From assembly GCA_019636535.1 (NCBI GenBank), contig JAHBXK010000034.1, positions 1 to 34,334 of the forward strand: a stretch of 34,334 nucleotides of DNA. Reading direction: 5' to 3'. The notes under the pieces were generated by a model. It saw only the letters and a program-made list of their open reading frames with translations, did no database searches and was not told the DNA's origin. Position 1 is the first letter of the stretch. The number at the start of each line of letters is the position of its first letter. Below, one piece after another: positions 17,736-27,525 of this stretch. The DNA comes from Phycisphaeraceae bacterium. Lineage in GTDB: Bacteria > Planctomycetota > Phycisphaerae > Phycisphaerales > UBA1924. Position numbers and translations under genes: made by a program.

Positions 17736-18743
17736 GTGGACACCTCCGACCTCATCCGCCTGCTCACGCTTCAGGACGCGAACACCCGCATCGTGCTGAT
17801 CGGTGCGGCGTTGCTGGGCGTTGCGTGCGGAGTGGTGGGTGCCTTTGCGATGCTGCGAAGGAGGGCGCTGGTTGGCGATGCGGTTGCGCACGCGGCGCTG
17901 CCGGGTGTGTGCGTAGCGTTCCTGATCGTGGGGGATCGTGACTTCGGGCTGTTCATGCTCGGCGCGCTCGTCGCGGGCATCGTCGCCGCGGCCTTCATCG
18001 CGCTGGTTCGGATCTGCACGCCGATCAAGGAGGATGCGGTCACGGCGCTGGCGATCGGCTCGTTCTTTGGTCTGGGGTTGGTGCTGTCGCGGTGGATTCA
18101 GGATCTGCCTGCGGGCAACCGGGCGGGGATCGACGGGTTCATACTCGGCAAAGCGGCGGCGATGGTTCGCGCTGACGCGGTTTGGATCGCGTGTGCGGCG
18201 TCGGTGGTGCTTTCGGTTGTCCTAGTGCTGTACAAGGAGTTCAAGGTTCTGTGCTTTGATCGGGAACTGGGTGCGTTCATGGGGTTTCGGACGCTGCCGC
18301 TCGATCTGGCGCTCATGGCCCTGATCTGCATCTGCGTGGTGGTCGGTCTGCCGGCGGTGGGCGTCGTGCTGATCGTGGCGCTGCTGGTCATTCCGCCGGC
18401 GGCGGCGAGGCTGTGGACCGATCGACTGGGAGTGTTACTGACGCTCGCGGGCGGGATCGGTCTGGTATCGGGGGTTGTGGGTGTGGCGCTCTCCGCCACG
18501 CTGCCGTCGCCTATGGGCGCACTCACGCGGGGCTGGCCGACCGGCCCGCTGATCGTGCTTGTTGCCGCGGGGATCTTTCTTGTTTCGCTGGTCGCATCGC
18601 CGCGTCGAGGTCTGCTGGGTCGTGCGCTCTCGGGCAGGCCCGGTTCGAGAGGTCCTGTTCGTGATCGTGCGGAGGAACGAGACTCCGCGGATCGCAGCGA
18701 AGGCGGAGTGGGGGAAATTGGAGGAGTAGAGGGGGCGGCGTGA
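17736..18743 (+). CDS. troC: Metal ABC transporter permease, ABC-3 family (first permease, TroC type)
   Basis: The protein has 335 residues from a GTG at 17736, 40 bases after troB, with no clear ribosome site. It has about eight hydrophobic spans and the ABC-3 family landmarks: LVGDAVAHAALPG after the first helices, FKVLCFDRELGAFMG as the cytoplasmic coupling region, and VGLPAVGVVLIVALLVIPPAAARLW. It would pair with the second permease to form the membrane channel. The last 45 residues are charged and probably cytoplasmic. It overlaps the next gene by four bases (GTGA), indicating translational coupling. Confidence 0.9.
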   Translation: MDTSDLIRLLTLQDANTRIVLIGAALLGVACGVVGAFAMLRRRALVGDAVAHAALPGVCVAFLIVGDRDFGLFMLGALVAGIVAAAFIALVRICTPIKEDAVTALAIGSFFGLGLVLSRWIQDLPAGNRAGIDGFILGKAAAMVRADAVWIACAASVVLSVVLVLYKEFKVLCFDRELGAFMGFRTLPLDLALMALICICVVVGLPAVGVVLIVALLVIPPAAARLWTDRLGVLLTLAGGIGLVSGVVGVALSATLPSPMGALTRGWPTGPLIVLVAAGIFLVSLVASPRRGLLGRALSGRPGSRGPVRDRAEERDSADRSEGGVGEIGGVEGAA

Positions 18744-20062
18744 GCGAAATGGGGCCGAATCTCTCGCTCGCGCTATCGGCCTCAGAGGTTTGGGTGGTGG
18801 CCACGGCCGTCTGTTGCGCGGTGGCGTGCGCCCTGCCGGGATGCTTCCTGGTGCTGCGTCGGCTGTCGATGCTCGGCGACGCGATCGCGCACGCGATCCT
18901 GCCCGGCTTGGCGCTCGCGTTCTTGATCACGCAATCGCGAGCGCCAGCGCCCATGCTCGTCGGCGCGATGGCGGCGGGCCTGATCGCCGCGGCCGGTTCG
19001 GCGGGCGTGCGGCGTTTGGCGCGGCTGCCGGAGGACACTTCGTTGGGGCTGGTGTTCTCGGCGATGTTCGCGCTGGGGGTGATCCTGATCTCGTTCGCGG
19101 CCAGGTCGGTCGATCTCGACCCTGGGTGCGTGTTGTATGGCATGCTCGAACTGGTGAACTTCGACCGTGTCGTGATCATGGGCGTGGAGATGCCCCGATC
19201 GTTCGCGTGGCTCGCGGCCGTGCTTGGAGTGAACGCGATCGTGATCGCGTTGCTGTTCAAGGAACTGCGGCTCACGTCGTTCGACCCGGAACTGGCCCGC
19301 AGCATGGGCTTGAGCCCGTGGCTGGTCGGGTCGGTGCTGCTCGTGCTGACGACGGCCACGTGCGTTGCTTCGTTCGAAGCGGTTGGGTCGATTCTCGTGG
19401 TCGCGATGCTCGTTGCGCCAGGGGCATCGGCGAGCCTGCTGACCGCGCGTCTCGGCCGCATGCTGCTGCTTGCGGCGGTGATCGCCGGGTCGACGGCGGT
19501 GGGGGGGTACCTGCTGGCGGCTCGTTTGAACGTGACCGCGGCGGGCATGATGAGCGCACTCTCCGGCGGCGTGTTCGTTGCGTGCGTGCTGCTCTCACCA
19601 CGACGCGGCGTGCTGCCGTCGGCGTTGCGCAGGCTCGGACTGACGGTGCGGATCGCGCGCGAGGATCTGCTCGCCGATGCGTATCGGGCGGAAGAGCCGT
19701 CTTCGCCCGTGGTGATCGGGGTTCCCTCGACCATCGAAGGTCGGCCTCGGCGGCACGGTCGATCCGTGCTGAGCGCGGTGGCACGATGGTCGGCACGCTG
19801 GCGCGGTGAACTCTTATCAGGCGATGCGCTGACCGATCGCGGCCGCTCGACCGCCCGTGACCTCATCCGCTCGCACCGCCTCTGGGAGTCGTACCTCGCA
19901 TCGCACCTGCCGCTCGCGGCGGATCACCTGCACGAGCCTTCACACCGCGCTGAGCACTTCATCGATCCTCAGACTCAGCGAGACATCGCCCGGCAGGTGC
20001 CCGACGCCGCGTCAGACCCGCACGGCAAGCCGATCCCTGCTGGCGACCACGGCGTGACGTGA
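18740..20062 (+). CDS. troD: Metal ABC transporter permease fused to a DtxR-like metal-sensing domain
   Basis: The 440-residue protein has an ABC-3 permease core at about 10-290 (MLGDAIAHAILPG, FKELRLTSFDPELARSMG, AVGSILVVAMLVAPGAS). About 150 residues follow that look like a DtxR-family repressor. Residues 305-365 resemble a degenerate winged helix (REDLLADAY at the start, ALTDRGRSTARD at the wing end). Residues 366-433 are the metal-binding/dimerisation domain: RSHRLWESYL, HRAEHFID and the closing PHGKPIP. By alignment to DtxR, ligands H79, E83, H98, C102, E105 and H106 correspond to H379, E383, H398, H402, E405 and H406. All are metal-capable, with the Cys replaced by His. The typical length of such permeases is about 270-300 residues, so the tail is additional. 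It probably senses cytoplasmic metal to gate transport or to pair with MntR; this is inference. Confidence 0.9.
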   Translation: MSEMGPNLSLALSASEVWVVATAVCCAVACALPGCFLVLRRLSMLGDAIAHAILPGLALAFLITQSRAPAPMLVGAMAAGLIAAAGSAGVRRLARLPEDTSLGLVFSAMFALGVILISFAARSVDLDPGCVLYGMLELVNFDRVVIMGVEMPRSFAWLAAVLGVNAIVIALLFKELRLTSFDPELARSMGLSPWLVGSVLLVLTTATCVASFEAVGSILVVAMLVAPGASASLLTARLGRMLLLAAVIAGSTAVGGYLLAARLNVTAAGMMSALSGGVFVACVLLSPRRGVLPSALRRLGLTVRIAREDLLADAYRAEEPSSPVVIGVPSTIEGRPRRHGRSVLSAVARWSARWRGELLSGDALTDRGRSTARDLIRSHRLWESYLASHLPLAADHLHEPSHRAEHFIDPQTQRDIARQVPDAASDPHGKPIPAGDHGVT

Positions 20063-20202
20063 CCAAACGTCGACAGCGACTCTACGGTAATCTGGTTCGT
20101 GCATGAGCGAGGGAGTGACTGGACTCAGATGTGGGCAGTCAATCACGCCGCGGAAACACCAAATGACCCCGCGATCAGGGTCGCGAGGTCGTTCGGTTCA
20201 AG

Positions 20203-20290
20203 CGGAGAGGGGGGGATTCGAACCCCCGATACGGACGAGCCGTATATCGGTTTTCGAGACCGACGCGTTCAACCACTCTGCCACCTCTCC
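20203..20290 (-). tRNA. tRNA-Ser (anticodon CGA)
   Basis: On the minus strand the acceptor stem GGAGAGG pairs with CCTCTCC, with discriminator G. The anticodon arm reads CGGTCTCGAAAACCG with CGA in the loop. There is a long variable arm (TACGG/CCGTA) as expected for serine, and a GGTTCGAATCC T-arm. No CCA is encoded. Length is 88 bases. Confidence 0.95.
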
Positions 20291-20306
20291 GGAGGTGTGG
20301 ATCGGT

Positions 20307-20335
20307 ATCGTTGGCCCAGCGGGTCTCATCGTCAA
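20307..20335 (-). promoter_or_regulatory. Candidate promoter of the tRNA-Ser gene
   Basis: On the minus strand TTGACG (20335-20330) is followed after 17 bases by AACGAT (20312-20307), placing transcription start a few bases ahead of the tRNA 5' end. The -10 match is only moderate. Confidence 0.35.
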
Positions 20336-20389
20336 TCCGTCCGCCCGGCCCAAGCGCCCTTCGCGCCTTTCGTGCCGGAAAATCCGGGT

Positions 20390-21145
20390 TCAGCCTTGTT
20401 CCGGTCGTTGTCCGGCCCGCCGATACACCATTTCCATCGCGATTCCGTGGTCATCACACTCCGGCCTCGCGGGCAGCGTTCGCAGTTGATGCGCATGACC
20501 GGCCGCGGTTGCGGCGGCAATGAGCGCATCGATGACATCGTCCTTTGCCAACTCGCTGCGCCGCCATGCGGCCATTGTCCGCTCCACGATCGTTCGTGAT
20601 TCAGGGATGAACGGTTCGATGAGTTCGAGGCGGAAAGCGGCGCCTTCTTCCGTCTTCTTCGGCGGTCCGACCACCCCGCCCGACTCCGCGCCGCAGAGCC
20701 CCCAGACGCACACTTCCGGGTGACACTCGCGCACGATCTCGCGAGCCAGCACGCTGGTGCGCATGCACGCATCCACCTCTCGGATCCGCGGCGTGATCAT
20801 CCATGTTTGCTTGCTCAGACCCTTGCCGCTCGTCTCGCGGCTCCGTCGGTTTGCCTCGGCCCACGTGCCGCAATCCAGCACCGCCCGCGGCGGGGTGAGA
20901 AAGACCCGGCTGTTCGCCCGGCCCAGCACACGCTTGGCTTCGAGATCGCACGCACGCCAAGTCGGTGTCGGTGAGAGTCCGATCGGGACGTCCAGCAGAA
21001 TGCGCTCCGCGTCGCCGAACCGCTCCAGCAAAGCCGGAGTGTTCTCCACAACCTCGAACCCCGCGGAGCCCGACCCATCGATCCAAACGCACGCCCACGC
21101 GCCCCCTTTGCAGCCGTCGGCGCCGACGTACCGGAACGTGCTCAT
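20390..21145 (-). CDS. DUF429 family protein (RNase H-like fold)
   Basis: The 251-residue protein opens with YVGADGCKGGAWACVW, the DUF429 signature 'GvDgckgGWv' with its acidic residue. It continues with ILLDVPIGL (the second acidic strand), RACDLEAKRVLG and SRVFLTPPRAVLD. It ends with the KDDVIDALIAAATA helix that supplies the last acidic residues. These acidic positions are arranged as in RNase H-fold nucleases, but no activity is established for the family. The central stretch SKQTWMITPRIREVD and ECHPEVCVWGL also follow DUF429. The start at 21145 is the ATG that places the signature at the N-terminus. It lies 99 bases from the tRNA gene, and is downstream of dnaK on the same strand but behind a strong terminator, so it is probably separately expressed. 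Confidence 0.8.
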   Translation of the reverse strand: MSTFRYVGADGCKGGAWACVWIDGSGSAGFEVVENTPALLERFGDAERILLDVPIGLSPTPTWRACDLEAKRVLGRANSRVFLTPPRAVLDCGTWAEANRRSRETSGKGLSKQTWMITPRIREVDACMRTSVLAREIVRECHPEVCVWGLCGAESGGVVGPPKKTEEGAAFRLELIEPFIPESRTIVERTMAAWRRSELAKDDVIDALIAAATAAGHAHQLRTLPARPECDDHGIAMEMVYRRAGQRPEQG

Positions 21146-21172
21146 GGCCGAACCGTACCGCGCGTGAAAGCA

Positions 21173-21200
21173 AAGAGGACGGCCGGTCGGCCGTCCTCTT
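21173..21200 (-). terminator. Intrinsic terminator of dnaK
   Basis: A perfect 12-bp stem, AAGAGGACGGCC with GGCCGTCCTCTT around a 4-base loop, lies 37 bases after the dnaK stop. Read on the minus strand it is followed by a T-rich run (TTTGCTTT). It separates dnaK from the DUF429 gene. Confidence 0.9.
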
Positions 21201-21237
21201 GGGATGACTCCAAGCGTGGTCGCTGTACGAAACCGAC

Positions 21238-23295
<2,058 letters not shown>

Positions 23296-23298
23296 TCA

Positions 23299-23315
23299 AA
23301 CAACTCTCGTGCCAG
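23299..23315 (-). promoter_or_regulatory. Sigma-54-like element upstream of dnaK
   Basis: The minus strand reads CTGGCACGAGAGTTGTT, matching the -24/-12 consensus YTGGCACGRNNNTTGCW at all positions but one. The near-invariant GC of the -12 box is GT here. It lies about 100 bases ahead of the dnaK ATG. The rest of the 304-base gap 23200-23503 holds the dnaK leader and the start region of rsmG; I see no CIRCE-type inverted repeat. Confidence 0.3.
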
Positions 23316-23503
23316 CCCGATCCGGAAACCCGCCTATTCGGGTCGGGGATCAGCCCCGCGTGGTCCGGAACTGGGGGTGAACAAACGGTCGGGAATCCGT
23401 ACCATGTCCAATCGCGGCCATTGGCCCGATTCTGAGCCTGCATCATCCAACCGACCGACTGCCGTATTGGCAGCGTACACGACCGCCCGACTCGCGACTT
23501 CCG

Positions 23504-24325
23504 ATGCCTACCTCTGATACACCTTACGGGCCTGATCTGCCCCAGTCCCAGCCCGCTCCGCTCGCGAGCGTCGGTCCTCCACCGGCGAGATTCGTCGAGG
23601 CAATCGCCCAACTGGGCCTCGAACTCGAGCCGGCCGAGATCGAGAACCTCCGCCGATTCCTGACCCTGCTGCTGGAGACCAATCAGACGACCAATCTCAC
23701 GGCGATCACCGACCCCGAGCAAGCCTGGATCAAGCACATCCTCGATGCGTTGACACTCGTGCCGATCCTGGCGACGCTCGGCGAGCAGACCGGCGAGAGC
23801 GAGCGGCTGCGCGTGGCCGACGTCGGTTCGGGCGGGGGCGTGCCCGCGATCCCGCTCGCGATCGTGATGCCGCAGTACGACTTTGTTCTTGTTGAGGCGA
23901 CGGGGAAGAAGGCCGACTATTTGCGGCAGGCTTGCGTGGCGCTCAGGCTGAACAACGTCACGGTTGTGAACGAACGCGCGGAAGTGGTCGGCCAGTCTCG
24001 GCAGCACCGCGAGATCTACGACGCGGCGATCGCGCGTGCGCTCGGGCACCTGGCGATCGTGTGCGAACTCTGCGCGCCGCTTGTTCGGCCGAGCGGCGTG
24101 GTCATTGCTGTGAAGGGACAGAAGGCCGACCAGGAATTGAATGAAGCCGAGCGCGCGCTGGGTTTGCTGGGCCTGCGGCACGTCGACACGTCGGAGACGC
24201 CGACGGGCCGCTTGGTTCTGCTCGAAAAGACGACTCGGACGCCGCGGATTTATCCGAGAGGGAATGGGGAACCGGCGCGGGTGCCGCTGGGTGTGCCGCG
24301 GGACCGTTTCGGACGAGCAAGTTGA
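23504..24325 (+). CDS. rsmG: 16S rRNA (guanine-N7) methyltransferase RsmG (GidB)
   Basis: RsmG methylates N7 of G527 (E. coli numbering) in 16S rRNA using S-adenosylmethionine. The 273-residue protein shows NQTTNLTAITDPEQAWIKHI (about 60-79), the family's 'N...NLTai.d......H..DSL' element, then the SAM-binding loop VADVGSGGGVPAIPLAI at 104-120. VEATGKKADYLRQA and RALGHLAIVCELC follow, and the closing YPRGNGEPARVPLG is the conserved C-terminal end. The first 25 residues are a non-conserved extension. It is a class I methyltransferase. It heads a co-oriented group with two zinc-ribbon membrane proteins and a PrsW-type protease, and overlaps the next gene by four bases. Confidence 0.93.
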   Translation: MPTSDTPYGPDLPQSQPAPLASVGPPPARFVEAIAQLGLELEPAEIENLRRFLTLLLETNQTTNLTAITDPEQAWIKHILDALTLVPILATLGEQTGESERLRVADVGSGGGVPAIPLAIVMPQYDFVLVEATGKKADYLRQACVALRLNNVTVVNERAEVVGQSRQHREIYDAAIARALGHLAIVCELCAPLVRPSGVVIAVKGQKADQELNEAERALGLLGLRHVDTSETPTGRLVLLEKTTRTPRIYPRGNGEPARVPLGVPRDRFGRAS

Positions 24326-24831
24326 AGGCATCAGACCCCAACCACGTCGGTTGTCCGAACTGCCGATACCCGATCGGTGACCTTGTCGATGCGGGCAAGT
24401 GCCCGGAGTGCGGCGAGCCGTTGCACCGAGAACGGATTGTCTATCTGGAGCCGCCATCAGAGATCGCGAGGCGCCGTCGGTCGATCTGGCTTGCCATTGC
24501 GCCGTTTCTGGTCACGTTGCCGCCGATCGCCGTGCGATTCTGGCTCGCGGGGGCGGAGTTCGTCAGTCTGGTTGTCGTGCTGGCGTCGTTGCCTCTGACG
24601 GTCCTGAGCGCTTCAGTGTTGAGCTTTGTGCACGTTCACACGTCGGCCGCGCTGGCGCGGGTGATGGGCGCAACATGGGCGACCATGCTTGCCATCTACT
24701 TGCTGCTGGTCGATCCGTTGACGCTGCGATTGCTCGGGCTGGATCCGATCGTGGCGGTTCCAGGGTATTTGGTTCTGATGATTGTGGCGGGGCTCGTGCC
24801 GGCGCGGATGTTGTCGAGCAAAGGCGGATGA
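24322..24831 (+). CDS. Zinc-ribbon membrane protein, first paralogue
   Basis: This 169-residue protein starts at TTG 24322, overlapping the rsmG stop as TTGA. It has CPNC at 11-14 and CPEC at 27-30, a four-Cys zinc ribbon, followed by a basic stretch (EIARRRRS) and about four hydrophobic segments. The positive-inside rule places the ribbon in the cytoplasm. The gene about 120 bases downstream encodes a protein with the same Cys spacing. No function is known to me; such short 'CPxC...CPECG' membrane proteins are common in planctomycetes. Coupling to rsmG may be only positional. Confidence 0.75.
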   Translation: MKASDPNHVGCPNCRYPIGDLVDAGKCPECGEPLHRERIVYLEPPSEIARRRRSIWLAIAPFLVTLPPIAVRFWLAGAEFVSLVVVLASLPLTVLSASVLSFVHVHTSAALARVMGATWATMLAIYLLLVDPLTLRLLGLDPIVAVPGYLVLMIVAGLVPARMLSSKGG

Positions 24832-24948
24832 GCCGGGTTCCATCGGAGAAGGGGTTATCGAAAGCCGGACGGGCGATTGCGGAGCAAGAGCTGAAACGAA
24901 TCCGCTGACGTTTGGTGGTTCGGCGTGCGCCGCGTTTGGAATGTGCTG

Positions 24949-25503
24949 ATGGACGCCTACCCCAACTCCCAGCCCGTTTGCCCGGCGTGCGGGTACTCGC
25001 TCAAGGACCTGCCGATTCAGGGCGCGTGTCCGGAGTGCGGGGGTGCGTACACGCCGGTGTCGCTGGCATATGCGGAGAAGCCGGGCGAGCGGAAGAGAAT
25101 GAAGACGGCGTGGTTGGCGGTGCTGTTGCCGGTGGTGGTGCTGCTGCCGATCTGGGCTGCGCGTCTGTTTACTGCGGGCGCGACGATGGCGGTTGTGGCA
25201 CTGGTGATATTGGTCTTTCCGGCGGTGGTGCTGAGCATGTCGGTGGTTCGCGCTGCGCCGTTTCATTCCGCGGGGCGCGTGCTGGTGGTGTCTGCGGTGA
25301 GCACGCTGATCGTGCTGCTCATTTCGGCGGTGTGTCTGGACCCGACTGTTCGGCGGTCGTTGGGGCTCGGGCTTGATGCGGCGATCGTCGGCGGAGTGGC
25401 GATCGTGGTGTTGGCGATTGTGCTGCCCGGCTTGGTACTCTGGGTTTGGGGGCGTGTTGCCCCTCGCAGCGCAGCAGGGGAGCCTGGCACGCGCCGGTCG
25501 TGA
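24949..25503 (+). CDS. Zinc-ribbon membrane protein, second paralogue
   Basis: The ATG at 24949 gives 184 residues; GTG 24925 would add eight. It has CPAC at 11-14 and CPEC at 27-30, identical in spacing to the upstream paralogue, then a charged link (EKPGERKRMK) and four to five hydrophobic segments (about 45-165). The C-terminus is a short basic tail. The two genes probably arose by tandem duplication and then diverged strongly outside the ribbon. Function unknown; a role in membrane-bound metal or protein binding is only a guess. Confidence 0.75.
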   Translation: MDAYPNSQPVCPACGYSLKDLPIQGACPECGGAYTPVSLAYAEKPGERKRMKTAWLAVLLPVVVLLPIWAARLFTAGATMAVVALVILVFPAVVLSMSVVRAAPFHSAGRVLVVSAVSTLIVLLISAVCLDPTVRRSLGLGLDAAIVGGVAIVVLAIVLPGLVLWVWGRVAPRSAAGEPGTRRS

Positions 25504-25541
25504 TCGGATTGCTAGGCGGGTTGTGTTCGTGATTGACGATC

Positions 25542-26285
25542 ATGCTGTTGTGCTACCTCACACTCGCGGTCTGCACGATCGGCTTCGCGGCGATGGTGTA
25601 TCGCTACGACCTGTACGACCGCGAGCCGTTGCCCGCGATCGTGCTGGTGATGATCCTCGGTGGCGCTGGGATGATCGCGGCCGGGCGCGTGCAGGTTGAG
25701 TTGCTGTCAGCGCTGGGCGCAACCGCGGCGGGCAACTGGAATGTTTCGATGGCGGTTGCGGCGGGGGTGACGGAGGAACTGGCCAAGTTTCTTGCCGCCG
25801 GTGCGATCCTGCTGCTGAGCCGGAAGTGGTTCAACGATCCGCTGGATGGGGTGATCTACGGCAGTTTTGCGGGGCTCGGCGCGGCGATCGAGGAGTCGAT
25901 CGCGATCTTGGCGTTCGATGCGCCTCTGGAGTTTCTGCCGGCGAGCGAGCCGGTGCGGCTGGCGGGGCACACGGTGATGGGCGGGATCTCGGCGGCGGGG
26001 CTCGGGGCGCTGGTTCGCGTTCGGCGGAACGGCGACGACGTGCCGGGCGGCCCGGGTGTGGTGCGTCGTGCGCTGCCGCTGTGGATGCTCCCGGTTTGTC
26101 TGGCGGCGGGGATCGTTCTGCACGCGGTGTGGGACGTGGTGGCGTTCTCGGCGGCGGACGCGGGAAGAATGCTGCCGTGGCACACGGCCGCATCGCTGGG
26201 ATTGATGCTGGGCGGGTTCGTGGTGTATCGATGGCTGGTGGCGGTCGGGGCGAGGCGGTCGAGGGGTGTGTTTACGGGGGAGTGA
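25542..26285 (+). CDS. PrsW-type intramembrane protease
   Basis: The 247-residue multi-span protein (ATG 25542; TTG 25533 is the alternative) shows the PrsW/CPBP-like motif set. YDREP occurs at 25-29 after the first helix; VTEELAKF carries E78, E79 and K82; LDGVIYGSFAGLGAAIEES carries E117 and E118; AGHTVMGGI has H143; and GIVLHAVWD has H194 and D198. In Bacillus, PrsW makes the first cut in the membrane anti-sigma factor RsiW under envelope stress. No sigma or anti-sigma gene is in this window. The two neighbouring zinc-ribbon membrane proteins are candidate partners by position only. PrsW family membership is good; substrate is unknown. Confidence 0.82.
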   Translation: MLLCYLTLAVCTIGFAAMVYRYDLYDREPLPAIVLVMILGGAGMIAAGRVQVELLSALGATAAGNWNVSMAVAAGVTEELAKFLAAGAILLLSRKWFNDPLDGVIYGSFAGLGAAIEESIAILAFDAPLEFLPASEPVRLAGHTVMGGISAAGLGALVRVRRNGDDVPGGPGVVRRALPLWMLPVCLAAGIVLHAVWDVVAFSAADAGRMLPWHTAASLGLMLGGFVVYRWLVAVGARRSRGVFTGE

Positions 26286-26308
26286 CGGACGATCTCGCGG
26301 GGTTTGCA

Positions 26309-26341
26309 CCACCGTGACCGCTGCGCGGTCCACGGAGGTGG
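26309..26341 (+). terminator. Hairpin after the PrsW-type gene
   Basis: CCACC at 26309-26313 pairs with GGTGG at 26337-26341, and inner GTG/CAC and CCGC/GCGG pairs extend the stem with small bulges. It lies 23 bases past the stop. The following bases lack a T-run, so it may act as a weak terminator or as 3' end protection. Confidence 0.4.
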
Positions 26342-26734
26342 CACTTCAAGATACGGGTGGAACGTCGCGATTCGGGTCGGGTGGGGACGTCTCGTCGGAT
26401 TGAGTTGGGGTGATGGGTGACGCCGCGATGAGGCGAGTGGTGGGGGCGGCCTGCCTCAAGACCCGACTCAACCTCGAAGGTCGTGGGATGTCGCTTCGCT
26501 CGGATCGCATCCAAACGGCCCTTACTGGCGTCTGGAACGGCCCTTTTGGACCTACGACGAAGTTCGTGAGGACAATATCGTCCAAAATAAGCAGATTGGG
26601 CTTTCACTCCTTCGGGCGCGCGTTAGGCTGGAGGTGTGGATGCTCGCCGCGTGTGTCGGATCGGAGTTTGCGACCGATGTGGCCGCTGGACGGTTCGACC
26701 TGATTCGTGCGGGCACGTGAGAAAGAGGTGCCGT
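26342..26734 (+). other. Intergenic region upstream of the secreted sorting-signal protein
   Basis: These 393 bases hold no convincing gene. ACGGCCCTT occurs twice, at 26515-26523 and 26537-26545, 22 bases apart (about two helix turns), which could be an operator. An AT-richer patch (CAATAT, AAAATAAG, about 26574-26591) may include the promoter, but I cannot place a clear -35/-10 pair. AAAGAGG just ahead of 26735 is the ribosome site. Confidence 0.4.
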
Positions 26735-27373
26735 ATGAAACTACGGAATCTGTCACTTGCGTTGGTCGTCGGGGTCGGGTTGTGTGCGTCCATGGCGCAG
26801 GCGACGGGGACGGTCGGGCTCGGACCGAATCCGGGCGGTACGCCCTTCACCACGACGCATGTGTTCGATCCGACATTCAACGAGTACCGGATCATGGGCG
26901 GCCCGTTCTCGTTCGATCTGAACGGCGGGCCGTGGATCAAGATCCTCGAAGCACCGCAGGGCGGGTTCCTGCCCGGCCAAACGTACGGCGTGCACGAGAC
27001 GTTCACGTTCCTGCCACCGAAGGACGGCGGGCCGAACATTCCGTTGACGGACTGGCACGAGCGGCTGACCTTTGACGACGCGCCGTGGGACGTGTGGGTG
27101 AACCTGACGGCGTCGGAGTTCCTTGTGAACGGGATGCCGGCGCCGGGCAACATGCCCATGCTGAGCGCCGACCAGACCGAGATCTGGTGGTTCTTCGACC
27201 CGATCGTGCCGGGGCCGAACGGATTGACGTTCACGATCTGGAAGGAGTTCCAGTACCTCGGCCCGACGGTGCGGTTCGATCCGATCACGATCATCGAGTA
27301 CCCGACCCCGGCCCCGGGCGGGGCAGCGCTGCTCGCGCTTGCGGGTCTGGCGGCGACGCGTCGCCGGCGCTGA
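26735..27373 (+). CDS. Secreted protein with C-terminal PEP-CTERM-like sorting signal
   Basis: The ATG at 26735 follows AAAGAGG by six bases and gives 212 residues; the longer frame from 26636 lacks such a site and would bury the signal peptide. A signal peptide ends at AQA|TG (about residue 23). The mature part is rich in Pro, Trp and Phe with no Cys (FNEYRIMGGPF, HETFTFLPP, EIWWFFDPIVPGPNG) and looks like a beta-sandwich. The end, PTPAPGGAALLALAG then LAATRRRR, is a short Pro-linker, a hydrophobic helix and an Arg cluster, the tripartite sorting signal common on planctomycete secreted proteins. Function unknown. Confidence 0.85.
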   Translation: MKLRNLSLALVVGVGLCASMAQATGTVGLGPNPGGTPFTTTHVFDPTFNEYRIMGGPFSFDLNGGPWIKILEAPQGGFLPGQTYGVHETFTFLPPKDGGPNIPLTDWHERLTFDDAPWDVWVNLTASEFLVNGMPAPGNMPMLSADQTEIWWFFDPIVPGPNGLTFTIWKEFQYLGPTVRFDPITIIEYPTPAPGGAALLALAGLAATRRRR

Positions 27374-27413
27374 CCGGTGCGCGGATTCGAAGCGTCGCAA
27401 GATTGATCAAAGA

Positions 27414-27454
27414 GGTGCGCACGCCGGTGGTGGTGTGCGCACCATTTCGTCTTT
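27414..27454 (+). terminator. Intrinsic terminator after the sorting-signal protein
   Basis: GGTGCGCAC at 27414-27422 pairs perfectly with GTGCGCACC at 27435-27443 around a 12-base loop and is followed by the T-rich ATTTCGTCTTTT. It lies 40 bases past the stop and isolates the gene from dinG. Confidence 0.85.
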
Positions 27455-27525
27455 TGCGCGGGAGTCGAGGGGAGTGTTTGCGGGGGAGTGAACGGGCGCT
27501 TTCACGGCTTGGTTACCATGATGAT

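Noticed and set aside
20099..20599. Plus-strand open frames crossing the tRNA-Ser gene
   Set aside because: They run through the tRNA and opposite the DUF429 gene, and have no domain or ribosome site.
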